Origin: Anaerovorax sp. IOR16
GTDB lineage: Bacteria > Bacillota > Clostridia > Peptostreptococcales > Anaerovoracaceae
Direction: 5' to 3'
Assembly: GCF_017168145.1 (NCBI RefSeq)
Contig: NZ_JADQTL010000011.1
Coordinates: 248,001-312,000 of the forward strand
Length of the DNA stretch: 64,000 nt
Part shown: one piece after another, positions 33,268 through 42,660 of the stretch
Layout of the letters: every line of letters starts with the position of its first letter
Position numbering within the stretch: the first letter of the stretch is position 1
The notes under the pieces: generated by a model
What the model saw: only the letters and a program-made list of their open reading frames with translations
Database searches by the model: none
What the model was told of the DNA's origin: nothing
Made by a program: the position numbers and the translations under genes

Positions 33268-33296
33268 TTGAAAAACAATAGAAATTATGATATTTT
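33268..33296 (+). promoter_or_regulatory. Promoter ahead of the glycine riboswitch
   Basis: TTGAAA (33268-33273), 17-base spacer, TATTTT (33291-33296). Confidence 0.55.
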
Positions 33297-33335
33297 ATTG
33301 TACGTTGATGCTAGATTTTTTTCAAACTGGCATCT

Positions 33336-33426
33336 CGATTCTCTGGAGAGTCTCGTAAGGGCGCCGAAGGTGTACGGCAGATTGAAAACCACGTCTGCTT
33401 ATCTCTCAGGCAAAAGGACAGAGCGA
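33336..33426 (+). ncRNA. Glycine riboswitch, single aptamer
   Basis: The conserved GGAGAG (33345-33350), GCGCCGAAGG core (33361-33370) and CTCTCAGGCAAAAGGACAGAG (33403 on) are all present. Only one complete aptamer is seen, where many glycine riboswitches have two. It lies upstream of a terminator and of a Na+:alanine/glycine symporter gene. Confidence 0.92.
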
Positions 33427-33466
33427 ATTAGTCAATAAAACTATTCTATCTAATGTCTTTTCTCTG

Positions 33467-33502
33467 GAAAGTCGAACAATTTTGTTTCGGCTTTTTTTTT
33501 GT
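33467..33502 (+). terminator. Terminator in the glycine riboswitch leader
   Basis: AAGTCGAAC (33469-33477) pairs with GTTTCGGCTT (33484-33493), followed by a run of T residues; presumed expression platform. Confidence 0.75.
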
Positions 33503-33554
33503 TGTTTTGCATTCAATGAATGCAGAAATTATCTAGTAAGAGAGGAATGATAAC

Positions 33555-34952
33555 ATGTTTGAACAAATGAATGAAGCCATTAAGTGGTTTGATGGCATTG
33601 TATGGGGAGTACCGCTTATTGTATTAATCTTAGCGGTAGGTATCTATTTAACAATTCGGTTAGGTCTTTTGCAGATTGTTCATCTGCCTAAAGCTCTCAA
33701 ATTTATGGTGAAAAATGAAGAAGGTGGAGCTGGGGAAGTAACCAGTTTTGGTGCATTGTGTACCGCCTTATCGGCTACCATTGGTACCGGAAACATCGTC
33801 GGAGTTGCAACGGCTTTGGTAGAAGGTGGACCAGGAGCCCTTCTCTGGATGTGGCTGGCAGCTTTTTTTGGTATGGCAACAAAGTATTCTGAAGGGTTGC
33901 TTGCCATCAAATACCGAAAAATTGATCGGGATGGGCATGTTTCAGGAGGTCCGTTTTATTACATTGAAAATGGAATGGGTATGAAGTGGAGATGGTTGGC
34001 AAAAATGTTTGCTTTTTTTGGAGCAGGTGTTGGATTACTTGGAATTGGTACCTTTACACAAGTAAATGGGATTGCGTCAGCTGTCAATAATTTCTTTGAC
34101 CCTAATAATGATTGGACAATGGTTCTACTTGGTCGGGAGTATTCTTGGACGGTACTGATTGCAGGTGTAATATTAACACTTTGCGTTGGTTTGGTTGTTA
34201 TTGGAGGAATAAAAAGGATTGCAAGTGTTTCTCAAGTAATTGTACCTTTTATGGCAGTCATTTATGTTATCGTTTGCATTATGATATTAACCTTTAACTA
34301 TAAGGCAATTCCTGCAGCTTTTGCAGAAATAATTGATGGAGCTTTTGGATTAAAAGCAATGACCGGAGGTGCAATGGGGGCAATGATTGTTGCAATGCAA
34401 AAAGGTATTGCACGAGGTATTTTCTCGAATGAAGCAGGACTTGGAAGCGCGCCAATTGCGGCCGCAGCAGCTCAGACTAAGAATCCGGTAAGACAGGGGT
34501 TGGTATCTATGACAGGTACATTTATTGATACCATTATCGTATGTACAATGACAGGTCTTTGTATTGTGGTAACTGGTGCTTGGGATATTGGATTAAAAGG
34601 CGTTTCGGTTACGACAAAAGCATTTCAGACTGGACTTCCATTTAATCCTCAGGTTGCTTCTTTCTTATTAATGGCATGTCTTGTTTTCTTTGCCTTTACG
34701 ACGATTTTAGGTTGGAATTATTATGGCGAACGTTGCTTAGAGTATCTATCGGACGGAAGCAAAAAAATGGTGATGTCATATCGTTGGCTTTACATATTGG
34801 CAATTTTTATAGGTCCGTTTATGACAATTGAAGCGGTGTGGAATATAGCTGATATTTTCAATGGTTTGATGGCATTTCCAAATCTAATTGCAATTATTGC
34901 ACTTAGCGGTGTTGTGGTCAGTGAAACGAAAAAATATATGAAGGAATTATAA
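33555..34952 (+). CDS. Alanine/glycine:cation symporter (AGCS family)
   Basis: 465 residues, about 11 helices. Family signatures: SFGALCTALSATIGTGNIVGVATAL near residues 68-92, GPGALLWMWLAAFFGMATKYSEGLLA, FSNEAGLGSAPIAAAAA and the TTILGWNYYGERCLEYL segment. It imports alanine or glycine with Na+ or H+. The upstream glycine riboswitch points to glycine as a physiological ligand; whether ligand turns expression on or off cannot be decided by eye. Start ATG 33555 follows AGAGAGG. Confidence 0.92.
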   Translation: MFEQMNEAIKWFDGIVWGVPLIVLILAVGIYLTIRLGLLQIVHLPKALKFMVKNEEGGAGEVTSFGALCTALSATIGTGNIVGVATALVEGGPGALLWMWLAAFFGMATKYSEGLLAIKYRKIDRDGHVSGGPFYYIENGMGMKWRWLAKMFAFFGAGVGLLGIGTFTQVNGIASAVNNFFDPNNDWTMVLLGREYSWTVLIAGVILTLCVGLVVIGGIKRIASVSQVIVPFMAVIYVIVCIMILTFNYKAIPAAFAEIIDGAFGLKAMTGGAMGAMIVAMQKGIARGIFSNEAGLGSAPIAAAAAQTKNPVRQGLVSMTGTFIDTIIVCTMTGLCIVVTGAWDIGLKGVSVTTKAFQTGLPFNPQVASFLLMACLVFFAFTTILGWNYYGERCLEYLSDGSKKMVMSYRWLYILAIFIGPFMTIEAVWNIADIFNGLMAFPNLIAIIALSGVVVSETKKYMKEL

Positions 34953-34976
34953 AAATCCTAAAAATTTACTATATTA

Positions 34977-35036
34977 AATGCGGCAGTAAGGGTATAAGCT
35001 CTGTATATTACCCAACTGCCGTATTTTGTTTTTTTA
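34977..35036 (+). terminator. Terminator after the symporter gene
   Basis: Outer arms AATGCGGCAGT (34977-34987) and ACTGCCGTATT (35015-35025), with an inner GGGTATA/TATTACCC stem, then a T7 run (35029-35035). Confidence 0.85.
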
Positions 35037-35057
35037 AAATAATTATTTTATATGGTA

Positions 35058-35086
35058 TTGACAAAAACTAAGTATAAGGATAAAAT
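35058..35086 (+). promoter_or_regulatory. Promoter of the marR-ABC operon
   Basis: TTGACA (35058-35063), 17-base spacer, TAAAAT (35081-35086). The operator dyad overlaps the -10 box. Confidence 0.78.
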
Positions 35087-35120
35087 AGTAAATCAGTTTA
35101 TAATAAACCGGTTTACTATT
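35084..35120. promoter_or_regulatory. MarR-type operator dyad
   Basis: A 37-base near-perfect inverted repeat: AATAGTAAATCAGTTTAT on the left and ATAAACCGGTTTACTATT on the right, one central base. It covers the -10 box and expected start, so binding would block transcription. Confidence 0.7.
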
Positions 35121-35173
35121 TTGCTTTGTTTGCAGAATAATGGATAATGATAAAAATGAAAACGGAGGTTAAT

Positions 35174-35617
35174 ATGGAACTTTGGAGAAGAGCGTTAGAA
35201 CTTGATTGGAAGATGCATGGTCTTCGCATGAAGTGGGGATATAAAATGATGAAAAGCGAAGGGCTTCATCCCAAACAGCCTTGTATATTGACTACAATTC
35301 AGAGATTAGGCAGTTGCAGCCAGCGCGAATTGGCAAAAAAAATGCATTGCAGTCCGGCATCCATAGGTGTTTCTATAAAACGTTTAGAAAAGGCAGGCTT
35401 TGTAAAGAAGGAAGCCAATGAACTGGATTCTAGATCGAGTCGGGTACAATTAACAGAAAAGGGAGAAATTACAGCTGCGAAAAGCATGGATATGATTGAA
35501 ACACTCACAAAGGAAATGCTTCGAGATTTCACAACGGAAGAATTAGAACTGTATAATCATTTTTTAGAGAAAATATGTAAGAACTTAGAGAAAAATCAAG
35601 AGGATTTTTTGAAATAA
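35174..35617 (+). CDS. MarR-family transcriptional regulator
   Basis: 147 residues. The winged helix is visible: GLHPKQPCILTTIQRLGSCSQRELAKKMHCSPASIGVSIKRLEKAGFV and then the wing with DSRSSRVQLTEKG. MarR dimers bind palindromes and let go on binding drugs or other ligands. It lies 16 bases ahead of two ABC exporter genes and behind a large dyad overlapping its promoter, a standard autoregulated multidrug-efflux layout. ATG 35174 follows CGGAGG; ATG 35147 is upstream of the site. Confidence 0.92.
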   Translation: MELWRRALELDWKMHGLRMKWGYKMMKSEGLHPKQPCILTTIQRLGSCSQRELAKKMHCSPASIGVSIKRLEKAGFVKKEANELDSRSSRVQLTEKGEITAAKSMDMIETLTKEMLRDFTTEELELYNHFLEKICKNLEKNQEDFLK

Positions 35618-35633
35618 TAAGGGGGAATGAAAT

Positions 35634-37391
35634 TTGAATCAATTGAAAGATTGTTTTAAGCCATATAGAAAATTTTTATTTTTTTCTGTGCTTTTTATGC
35701 TGGTCGATGTCATTGCTGAAATCATGCAGCCTTTACTTATGGCACGTATTGTAGGAAAGGGAATTGAATCAGGAAATGTAGGTTATATTCTGTCGACAGG
35801 ATTTCTTATGATTCTTTTGGCATTAATATCAATTGCAGGTGGAATTGGAAATTCAAAATATGCAGCAAAATCTGGAGTGGGTTTTGCGACGCAATTACGT
35901 CAAATTCTCTTTGAAAAGGTACAGAGCTTTTCTTTTAAGAATATTGATACTTTTTCTACGGCTTCCCTCAGCACAAGATTAACAAATGATGTAACCTTAT
36001 TACAAAATACGGTTGTTACAGGAATGCGTATTTTGATACGTGCTCCGCTTATGCTTATTTTTTCAATTATTATGGCAATTCGTTTGAGTGTATCTCTTTC
36101 TGTAGTGTTAGCTGTAATTGTACCGGTACTGTTGATATTTGTCGTTGTAATGGTTCGTCATGCTATGCCAATGTTTCAGTTTATGCAGAATCGGGTTGAT
36201 ATACTAAATCGAAATGTTCAAGAAAATGTAACCAATGTTAGAGTCGTAAAATCTTTTGTTCGAGAAGACTATGAGAAGGAAAAATTCTGCGGTGCAAACA
36301 TGGATCTTATGAATGCTTCTTTGCGTGCGATGAATTTAGTGATTATCAGTATGCCGATGATGATGCTACTGATGAATACTTCGATTGTTTCTATCGTATG
36401 GATTGGGGGAAAACGCATTATTAATGGTTACATGGATGTGGCTACAATGTCAGCATTTATTAATTACATTATGATGATTCTTATGTCATTGATTATGATT
36501 TCAATGATGTTTATTTTGTTTACAAGAGCCAGTGCCTCATATAAACGAATTCGTGAAGTTTTGGATACAGAGGTAGATTTGACTGATTATGATGGAAAGG
36601 GACTGTCTGATGATTTACAGGGAGAACCGAATGTAAAAATGAAAGGAAGCGTCATTTTTGACCATGTATCCTTTTCCTATGACGTGCATAGCAGCGGAGA
36701 GGAAATTTTGTCGGACGTTAATTTCTCGGCAGAACCAGGAGATGTAGTAGCAATCATTGGGAGCACGGGAGCAGGAAAGAGTTCCTTTGTTCAATTGATT
36801 CCCAGATTATATGATGTAACTGCCGGACGTGTACTGATTGATGGAAAAGATGTCAGGGAATATGATCTTCGTACCTTAAGAAGTCAAATCGGAATGGTAC
36901 TTCAAAAAAATACCTTGTTTTCAGGCACAATACGAGATAATTTAAAATGGGGGAATCCAAATGCGACAGAGGAAGAAGTGATCCTTGCTGCTCAAAATGC
37001 ACAGGCTCATGAATTTATTATGGGATTTCCAAATGGGTATGACACTTGGATTGAACAAGGCGGGGTCAACGTATCCGGTGGCCAAAAACAGCGTTTATGT
37101 ATTGCAAGAGCTATGTTAAAAAATCCTGCTGTCTTAATATTAGACGATAGTACCAGTGCGGTTGACACTGCAACGGAAGCAAAGATTCGTCAGTCGTTTC
37201 GTAAGTCATTAAAAGACACCACTACTTTTCTAATTGCACAGCGCATTAGTTCTGTACAGGATGCAGATAAAATAATTGTATTGGATGATGGTGAAATTGT
37301 TGATGTCGGAACACATGAGCAGTTGATGAACAGTTGTCAAGCGTATCAAGAAATATATGAGTCACAAACAGGAAAGGAGGCGACCGCATAA
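35634..37391 (+). CDS. ABC exporter half-transporter with degenerate ATP site
   Basis: 585 residues. N-terminal six-helix ABC exporter domain (about 1-310), C-terminal ATPase domain with Walker A GSTGAGKSS, signature VSGGQKQR, and Walker B AVLILDDSTSAVD. The residue after Walker B is Asp, not the catalytic Glu, as in the BmrC/TM287-type half of heterodimeric exporters. The start is TTG 35634 after GGGGG. The second half-transporter begins on the last base of its stop, so both are coupled. Likely a multidrug or lipid-linked substrate exporter. Confidence 0.9.
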   Translation: MNQLKDCFKPYRKFLFFSVLFMLVDVIAEIMQPLLMARIVGKGIESGNVGYILSTGFLMILLALISIAGGIGNSKYAAKSGVGFATQLRQILFEKVQSFSFKNIDTFSTASLSTRLTNDVTLLQNTVVTGMRILIRAPLMLIFSIIMAIRLSVSLSVVLAVIVPVLLIFVVVMVRHAMPMFQFMQNRVDILNRNVQENVTNVRVVKSFVREDYEKEKFCGANMDLMNASLRAMNLVIISMPMMMLLMNTSIVSIVWIGGKRIINGYMDVATMSAFINYIMMILMSLIMISMMFILFTRASASYKRIREVLDTEVDLTDYDGKGLSDDLQGEPNVKMKGSVIFDHVSFSYDVHSSGEEILSDVNFSAEPGDVVAIIGSTGAGKSSFVQLIPRLYDVTAGRVLIDGKDVREYDLRTLRSQIGMVLQKNTLFSGTIRDNLKWGNPNATEEEVILAAQNAQAHEFIMGFPNGYDTWIEQGGVNVSGGQKQRLCIARAMLKNPAVLILDDSTSAVDTATEAKIRQSFRKSLKDTTTFLIAQRISSVQDADKIIVLDDGEIVDVGTHEQLMNSCQAYQEIYESQTGKEATA

Positions 37392-39253
37392 TGGCAGTTG
37401 GAGGCGGAAGACATGGGGCAAATCGCGCGTTAGTTAAACAAAAACCCCAAAATACAAAACAAACAATTTTACACTTATGGAGCTACTTAAAAAAAAGAAA
37501 AATGCTATTAGTGATTGCATTTTTTATGGTGTTGATTAATATCGGAGCATCGCTTACGGCAACCAATTATCTTCAACCGATTATTGATAATTTCCTGCAG
37601 CCTGTATCAATAAATTTATCTATTGAGGAACGTTTTCTCGGATTAATTCATGGCGTTCTTGTTCTGGCCGCTATCTATTTCGTATCAATTATAGCTGCTT
37701 ATGCACAAAGTCGTATTATGGTAGGGATATCACAAAAAACTATAAAGGATATTCGTGAAGAATTATTTAATTATTTGCAAGGTCTCCCTATTTCTTATTT
37801 TGATACCCATACCCACGGAGAATTGATGAGTCGTTTTACAAACGATGTAGATACATTGAATGATGCAATGCAAAATAGTTTGACTACGTTTTTTTCCAGT
37901 ACAATTACGCTTACCGGTATTTTAGGGTTGATGCTATACAAAAGCTGGATTTTGACTATACTTACTTTATTGATTGCTCCAGTTTTGCTTTTTACAACAA
38001 GCCGAGTGATGAAAGCAAGCAGTAAATACTTTAAAGCACAACAAGAAAGTCTTGGTGAAGTAAATAGCTACATTGAAGAAATTATGGTTGGTCAAAAAGT
38101 AGTAAAGACATTTTGTTATGAAGATATCGCAATGAATGAATTTAGTAAAAGAAATAAAAAACTTCAAGAGGTTGCAACCATAGCACAAGGATATGCTGGG
38201 ATGATGATGCCTCTAGCGAGAAACATTAATAGTGTAAATTATGCAATCGTAGCTACCATTGGTGGACTTTTAACGATATTCGGAAGCATGACAGTAGGGA
38301 GTCTTGTGGTTTTTCTACAGCTGGTACAATCTTTTGGACGGCCGATTAATGAAGCCTCTACGCAGTATCATGCTGTTGTTACAGCCATTGCCGGTGCAGA
38401 ACGAATTTTTCAGGTAATGTCAGAAAAGCCGGAAGCGCAAAGTAAAGACAATGGCTATGTCTTAGTATGTGAAGAAAAAAATCAATATGTTTGGAAAAAG
38501 GGAGAGCATAAGGTTCCGGTAAAAGGGGATGTTCGTTTTTCAGATGTAACTTTTGGATATAATAAAGAAAAAACAATATTAAAAGACATTTCTCTTTATG
38601 CAAAACCTGGTCAGAAAATAGCATTTGTAGGTTCCACCGGTGCAGGGAAAACAACAATAATTAATTTATTGACACGTTTTTATGATATTGAAAAAGGGAC
38701 CATTACGATAGATGGAATACCAATTGATTTAATTCCCAAAAATGAATTACGGAGGGCAATGGCTGTCGTTTTACAGGATACGCATTTATTTACTGGAACA
38801 GTAAGGGAAAACATTCGCTACGGAAGACCGGATGCATCCGATGAGGAGGTCTACCGGGCAGCAGAACTGGCAAGTGCACATTCTTTTATACGTAGATTAC
38901 CCAATGGTTACGATACAATGATTGAAGGAGATGGAGCAAATCTCAGTCAGGGACAACGTCAGCTTTTAAATATTGCAAGAGCAGCAATTGCCGATGCACC
39001 AATTTTAGTTTTGGATGAAGCGACAAGCTCTGTGGATACTCGAACAGAACGACACATTGAAAGAGGACTGGATCGTTTAATGGAGAATCGTACTACATTT
39101 ATTATTGCTCATCGCCTTTCGACTGTCCGTAATTCCAATGCGATTATGGTTATGGAGCAAGGAGAGATTGTGGAACGTGGTGCCCATGAAGACCTACTTG
39201 CATTGGAAGGAAGATATTATCAGTTGTACACAGGAGCTTTGGAATTGGATTAA
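37391..39253 (+). CDS. ABC exporter half-transporter with catalytic ATP site
   Basis: 620 residues. Exporter membrane domain (about 30-350) and ATPase domain with Walker A GSTGAGKTT, signature LSQGQRQL and Walker B ILVLDEATSSVD. The Glu after Walker B is present, so this half supplies the hydrolysing residue, as in BmrD/TM288. An insertion near 355-395 (DNGYVLVCEEKNQYVWKKGEH) lengthens the linker between domains. Forms a heterodimer with the preceding protein. Confidence 0.9.
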   Translation: MAVGGGRHGANRALVKQKPQNTKQTILHLWSYLKKRKMLLVIAFFMVLINIGASLTATNYLQPIIDNFLQPVSINLSIEERFLGLIHGVLVLAAIYFVSIIAAYAQSRIMVGISQKTIKDIREELFNYLQGLPISYFDTHTHGELMSRFTNDVDTLNDAMQNSLTTFFSSTITLTGILGLMLYKSWILTILTLLIAPVLLFTTSRVMKASSKYFKAQQESLGEVNSYIEEIMVGQKVVKTFCYEDIAMNEFSKRNKKLQEVATIAQGYAGMMMPLARNINSVNYAIVATIGGLLTIFGSMTVGSLVVFLQLVQSFGRPINEASTQYHAVVTAIAGAERIFQVMSEKPEAQSKDNGYVLVCEEKNQYVWKKGEHKVPVKGDVRFSDVTFGYNKEKTILKDISLYAKPGQKIAFVGSTGAGKTTIINLLTRFYDIEKGTITIDGIPIDLIPKNELRRAMAVVLQDTHLFTGTVRENIRYGRPDASDEEVYRAAELASAHSFIRRLPNGYDTMIEGDGANLSQGQRQLLNIARAAIADAPILVLDEATSSVDTRTERHIERGLDRLMENRTTFIIAHRLSTVRNSNAIMVMEQGEIVERGAHEDLLALEGRYYQLYTGALELD

Positions 39254-39434
39254 ACAAAACAGAATTTTAATCTTAAGATTAGAGGATATTTTGGTAGGAT
39301 TTTCTTGTAGGGAAATGTATGATAGAATAAAAGCGATTGGTAAGGCTATAATTTGAAATATTTTTACGCAGCTTTAACAGAATCTAAACAATAGATTGTT
39401 ATAATTAGGGGAAAATTGGAAAGGAGACTGCATT

Positions 39435-40862
39435 ATGAGGAAGACAAAGATTATTTGTACCATTGGACCTGCAAGCGATAATAAAAAAACCATGCGTCAA
39501 TTGATGCTTGCGGGTATGAATGTAGCAAGAATAAATTTTTCACATGGGGACTATAAAGAACAGCAAGTGAAAATTGATTTAATTAAGCAAGTTCGTGAAG
39601 AATTAAATTTGCCTGTGGCTATTTTATTAGATACAAAAGGACCGGAAATCCGTACCGGAAAGTTTTCCGCACCGGAGATTGCATTAGAGGAAGGACAAAA
39701 ATTCACATTAACGACACGAGAGATAGAGGGGACCCAGGAAATTTGCAGTGTCAGTTACAAACGATTGCCAAAGGATGTGAAGCCGGGAGATACCATCTTA
39801 ATTGACGATGGTCTTATTGGGTTACAGGTTGAGCAGGTAGAAGAAGAAGAAGTCCATTGCTTTGTTCGCAATGCAGGTGTTGTAAAAGATAATAAGGGAA
39901 TCAATATACCGGGTGTAAAAATTCATTTACCTCCGATTACAGAGAAAGATCGGGAAGACATCCGATTTGGTATCAAAAATGATATTGATTATATTGCAGC
40001 CTCTTTTATTAGAAAAGCTTCGGATGTACAGTCGATTCGTGATATTTTATTGGAGAACAATGCAGAGGATATTAAAATCATTGCTAAGATAGAAAATAAG
40101 GAAGGCGTAGATAACGTACATGAAATCATTGCGAATGCCGATGGAATTATGGTTGCTCGAGGAGATTTGGGCGTAGAAATTCCAGAGGAACAGGTTCCGA
40201 TTATTCAAAAAAAGATCATTCGTCAGTGTAATTTTGAAGGTAGTATTGTTGTTACAGCAACTCAAATGTTGGATTCTATGGTTCGTAATCCTCGTCCGAC
40301 AAGAGCTGAAGTAACGGATGTTGCAAATGCCATATTGGATGGAACGGATGCAATCATGCTATCGGCAGAAACTGCTTCAGGGAAGTATCCGATTGAATCG
40401 GTAGAAACTATGGTACGTATTGCGGAGGAAGCAGAAAAGACGTTAGATTATGAAGAAATTTTGCATGAAAGAAGATTAATGCGAGATTATAGTATTACGA
40501 ATGCAATTGGTCATGCAACTTGTACCAGTGCACATGGGTTAGGAGCAAGTGCAATATTGACGCCGACAACTTCAGGTTATACAGCATTTGTAGTGGCTAA
40601 GTTTCGCCCGGAAGCACCTATATTAGCATTTGCAAGAAATGAAAAAATTGCAAGACGGCTTGCTCTTTGCTGGGGAGCGGAACCTTTGATTCTTTCACCG
40701 GTGGAAAGCGAAAACGTTATGTTTGATCTTGCTATAAAGATGGCAAGTGAAAAAGGTTACATCCACGAAGGGGATACGGTTATTTTTACAGCGGGCATTC
40801 CAATGCTCCAGGGTGGCAATACCAATATGATGAGAATTCACGTAGTTGGCAAGGAAATATAG
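39435..40862 (+). CDS. pyk: Pyruvate kinase
   Basis: 475 residues, the standard short form without the extra C-terminal PEP-utiliser domain found in Bacillus. Motifs: KIICTIGPAS at the N terminus, GMNVARINFSHGD, LDTKGPEIRTG, FIRKASDVQ, IIAKIENKEGVDN, MVARGDLGVEIP and MLSAETASGKYP. Makes pyruvate and ATP from PEP and ADP in glycolysis. Start ATG follows AAAGGAG. A TATAAT at 39400-39405 with an AACAAT-AG-ATTGTT dyad just before it may be its promoter. Confidence 0.97.
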   Translation: MRKTKIICTIGPASDNKKTMRQLMLAGMNVARINFSHGDYKEQQVKIDLIKQVREELNLPVAILLDTKGPEIRTGKFSAPEIALEEGQKFTLTTREIEGTQEICSVSYKRLPKDVKPGDTILIDDGLIGLQVEQVEEEEVHCFVRNAGVVKDNKGINIPGVKIHLPPITEKDREDIRFGIKNDIDYIAASFIRKASDVQSIRDILLENNAEDIKIIAKIENKEGVDNVHEIIANADGIMVARGDLGVEIPEEQVPIIQKKIIRQCNFEGSIVVTATQMLDSMVRNPRPTRAEVTDVANAILDGTDAIMLSAETASGKYPIESVETMVRIAEEAEKTLDYEEILHERRLMRDYSITNAIGHATCTSAHGLGASAILTPTTSGYTAFVVAKFRPEAPILAFARNEKIARRLALCWGAEPLILSPVESENVMFDLAIKMASEKGYIHEGDTVIFTAGIPMLQGGNTNMMRIHVVGKEI

Positions 40863-40885
40863 GAAAACATAGTGTGGAGGTAAGA

Positions 40886-41974
40886 ATGCAGTATCGGGAA
40901 GAAGAGTTTACAGCACGTATGCAACATGACATTCAGAAATGTTATTGCCGTGCACGAAGTCGGATGTGCAGTGAGATTGAAGATGGGAAAGGGAAAAAGA
41001 TTTTTCATTATACTTCTGCTGAGGGATTTTATAATATTATTCGTAATAAGCAATTTTTTTTAACGGATGTTGCTTTTTTAAATGACAGTACAGAAATGGC
41101 TAATATCATCACTGTTTTTCAAATGACAATCAAAAAATTACGCTCTTCTTTAGATGCAGAATTTTACCATTGCTTAATCGATTTATTAGAACGGGATGAC
41201 TTTGATTATTTGTTTTTTGGAAGTGAGGAACTGGATTCTCAAAGATATTTTGTTTTAGCTTGTTCTTATGAAAAAGATTCTCTTAATCTTTGGAATTATT
41301 ATACAAAGGGAAATGAAAACGATGGCGGTTATAACATAGCATTTGATAAACAGGAATTGGTTGATTCTTTTGAAACCTGTAATCGGAGCTTTTATGGAGA
41401 TGATATGAGTTTGTCTTTTGGGCGTATTGTATATGACGAAAAAACTAAAATTTATATTATTTCCTCTTTTTTGTTTGATTTGAATGAAGCATGGAAAATG
41501 GCAAAGAAACAGGATGAGACAAATACTCCTGAGAAAGAAAGTCAAAAGAAATTGCTGCTTGGTGCAATTAAAGCTGCGATTCGTTGGCTGAGTATTTTCT
41601 TTAAACATGAGTGTTTTGCTATAGAACGAGAATATCGTATTATTTTAGCTTTGCCAAATAGTAAACTTACAAAATATTGTTCATGTAGAGAACCTGGTGT
41701 GGAGCGGCTCTATAAAATTCGATTTACAAATAATATGTTTACCCCATATGTTAAACTTGGTTTTCAGCCGTCCGGGGTAAAAGGTGTTTGCATGAGTCCA
41801 CTTTGTGAAAAATATGTAACAGAATATCGTTTACGTGAGGAGTTTACCAATACCGATAATGGAATGGAAATGAGAGATGTATTGCAATATGGTGTCCATG
41901 AATTTCTTCGTATTCATGGTTATGATTTAAAATACAGTCAGATTCAGCGCTCTGAGATTCCTTTACGCTTTTAA
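40886..41974 (+). CDS. DUF2971-domain protein
   Basis: About 362 residues, cytoplasmic. The DUF2971 pattern is visible: IFHYTSAEGFYNIIRNKQFFLTDVAFLNDSTEM, YFVLACSYEKDSLNLWNYYTKG and HECFAIEREYRIIL. The family is common in defence-associated and accessory regions but has no settled function. It starts at ATG 40886 after GGAGG, 23 bases after pyk, and may be co-transcribed with it. I see no defence partner nearby. Confidence 0.78.
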   Translation: MQYREEEFTARMQHDIQKCYCRARSRMCSEIEDGKGKKIFHYTSAEGFYNIIRNKQFFLTDVAFLNDSTEMANIITVFQMTIKKLRSSLDAEFYHCLIDLLERDDFDYLFFGSEELDSQRYFVLACSYEKDSLNLWNYYTKGNENDGGYNIAFDKQELVDSFETCNRSFYGDDMSLSFGRIVYDEKTKIYIISSFLFDLNEAWKMAKKQDETNTPEKESQKKLLLGAIKAAIRWLSIFFKHECFAIEREYRIILALPNSKLTKYCSCREPGVERLYKIRFTNNMFTPYVKLGFQPSGVKGVCMSPLCEKYVTEYRLREEFTNTDNGMEMRDVLQYGVHEFLRIHGYDLKYSQIQRSEIPLRF

Positions 41975-42031
41975 AATCGCTCTGTTTCTTTGTTACAATT
42001 TGTGATAGAATGAGGGAAAGAGGTGAGTACA

Positions 42032-42586
42032 ATGTATGAAGAAATTACAAAAGCAGCTCACGATGCAGTGTGTGAGTTGTTAGAAATTGCAAAACTATCG
42101 GAAAAAGATGTTTTGGTAGTAGGTTGTTCCTCAAGTGAAGTTGGTGGTCACAAGATTGGTTCCGATTCCAGTGTTGACATTGCTAAGGCTGTATTTGAAG
42201 GAATCTATCCGGTACTAAAGGAAAAGAATATTTTTTTAGCAACACAATGCTGTGAGCATTTAAATCGAGCACTAATTATAGAACGCGAGGCAGCTGAAAA
42301 ATATAATTTAGAAATGGTTAATGTGATACCACAACCAAAAGCAGGCGGTTCTTTTTCAACCACCGCATATAAAACATTTTCGAATCCAGTTGCTGTAGAA
42401 GAATTGCACTGTGCAAAAGCAGGTATGGATATTGGAGATACTCTGATTGGTATGCATTTGAAGAAGGTTGCAGTGCCGGTAAGACTTAGCATAAAGAAAA
42501 TTGGAGAAGCGCATTTGGTCTGTGCCCGTACTCGTTTGAAATTTGTTGGCGGAGAACGTGCACACTATGACGATGTCTTGAAATGA
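42032..42586 (+). CDS. TIGR01440/YwlG-family protein (DUF436)
   Basis: 184 residues. Contains VLVVGCSSSEVGGHKIGSDSS and LATQCCEHLNRALIIE, distinctive of the YwlG/DUF436 family of conserved Firmicutes proteins of unknown activity. The Cys-Cys-Glu-His motif hints at metal binding. ATG 42032 follows GAGGTGAG; an in-frame GTG at 42023 overlaps that site. Confidence 0.85.
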   Translation: MYEEITKAAHDAVCELLEIAKLSEKDVLVVGCSSSEVGGHKIGSDSSVDIAKAVFEGIYPVLKEKNIFLATQCCEHLNRALIIEREAAEKYNLEMVNVIPQPKAGGSFSTTAYKTFSNPVAVEELHCAKAGMDIGDTLIGMHLKKVAVPVRLSIKKIGEAHLVCARTRLKFVGGERAHYDDVLK

Positions 42587-42611
42587 AATTACATTGTTTA
42601 AAAGATTAAGA

Positions 42612-42660
42612 AAAGAACCTCCTGCTTGGTGTAAAAAAAACATCGACAGGGGGTTTTATT
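42612..42660. terminator. Bidirectional terminator between YwlG-like and XRE genes
   Basis: GAACCTCCTG / CAGGGGGTTTT arms with a long A-rich loop. Confidence 0.65.

Noticed and set aside
39105-39356. Plus-strand ORF over the end of the second ABC gene
   Set aside because: Out of frame with a strong gene and mostly overlapping it.
40886-41974. DUF2971 gene as part of a defence island
   Set aside because: Neighbours are pyruvate kinase and a housekeeping-type gene; no nuclease, ATPase or toxin partner is present.
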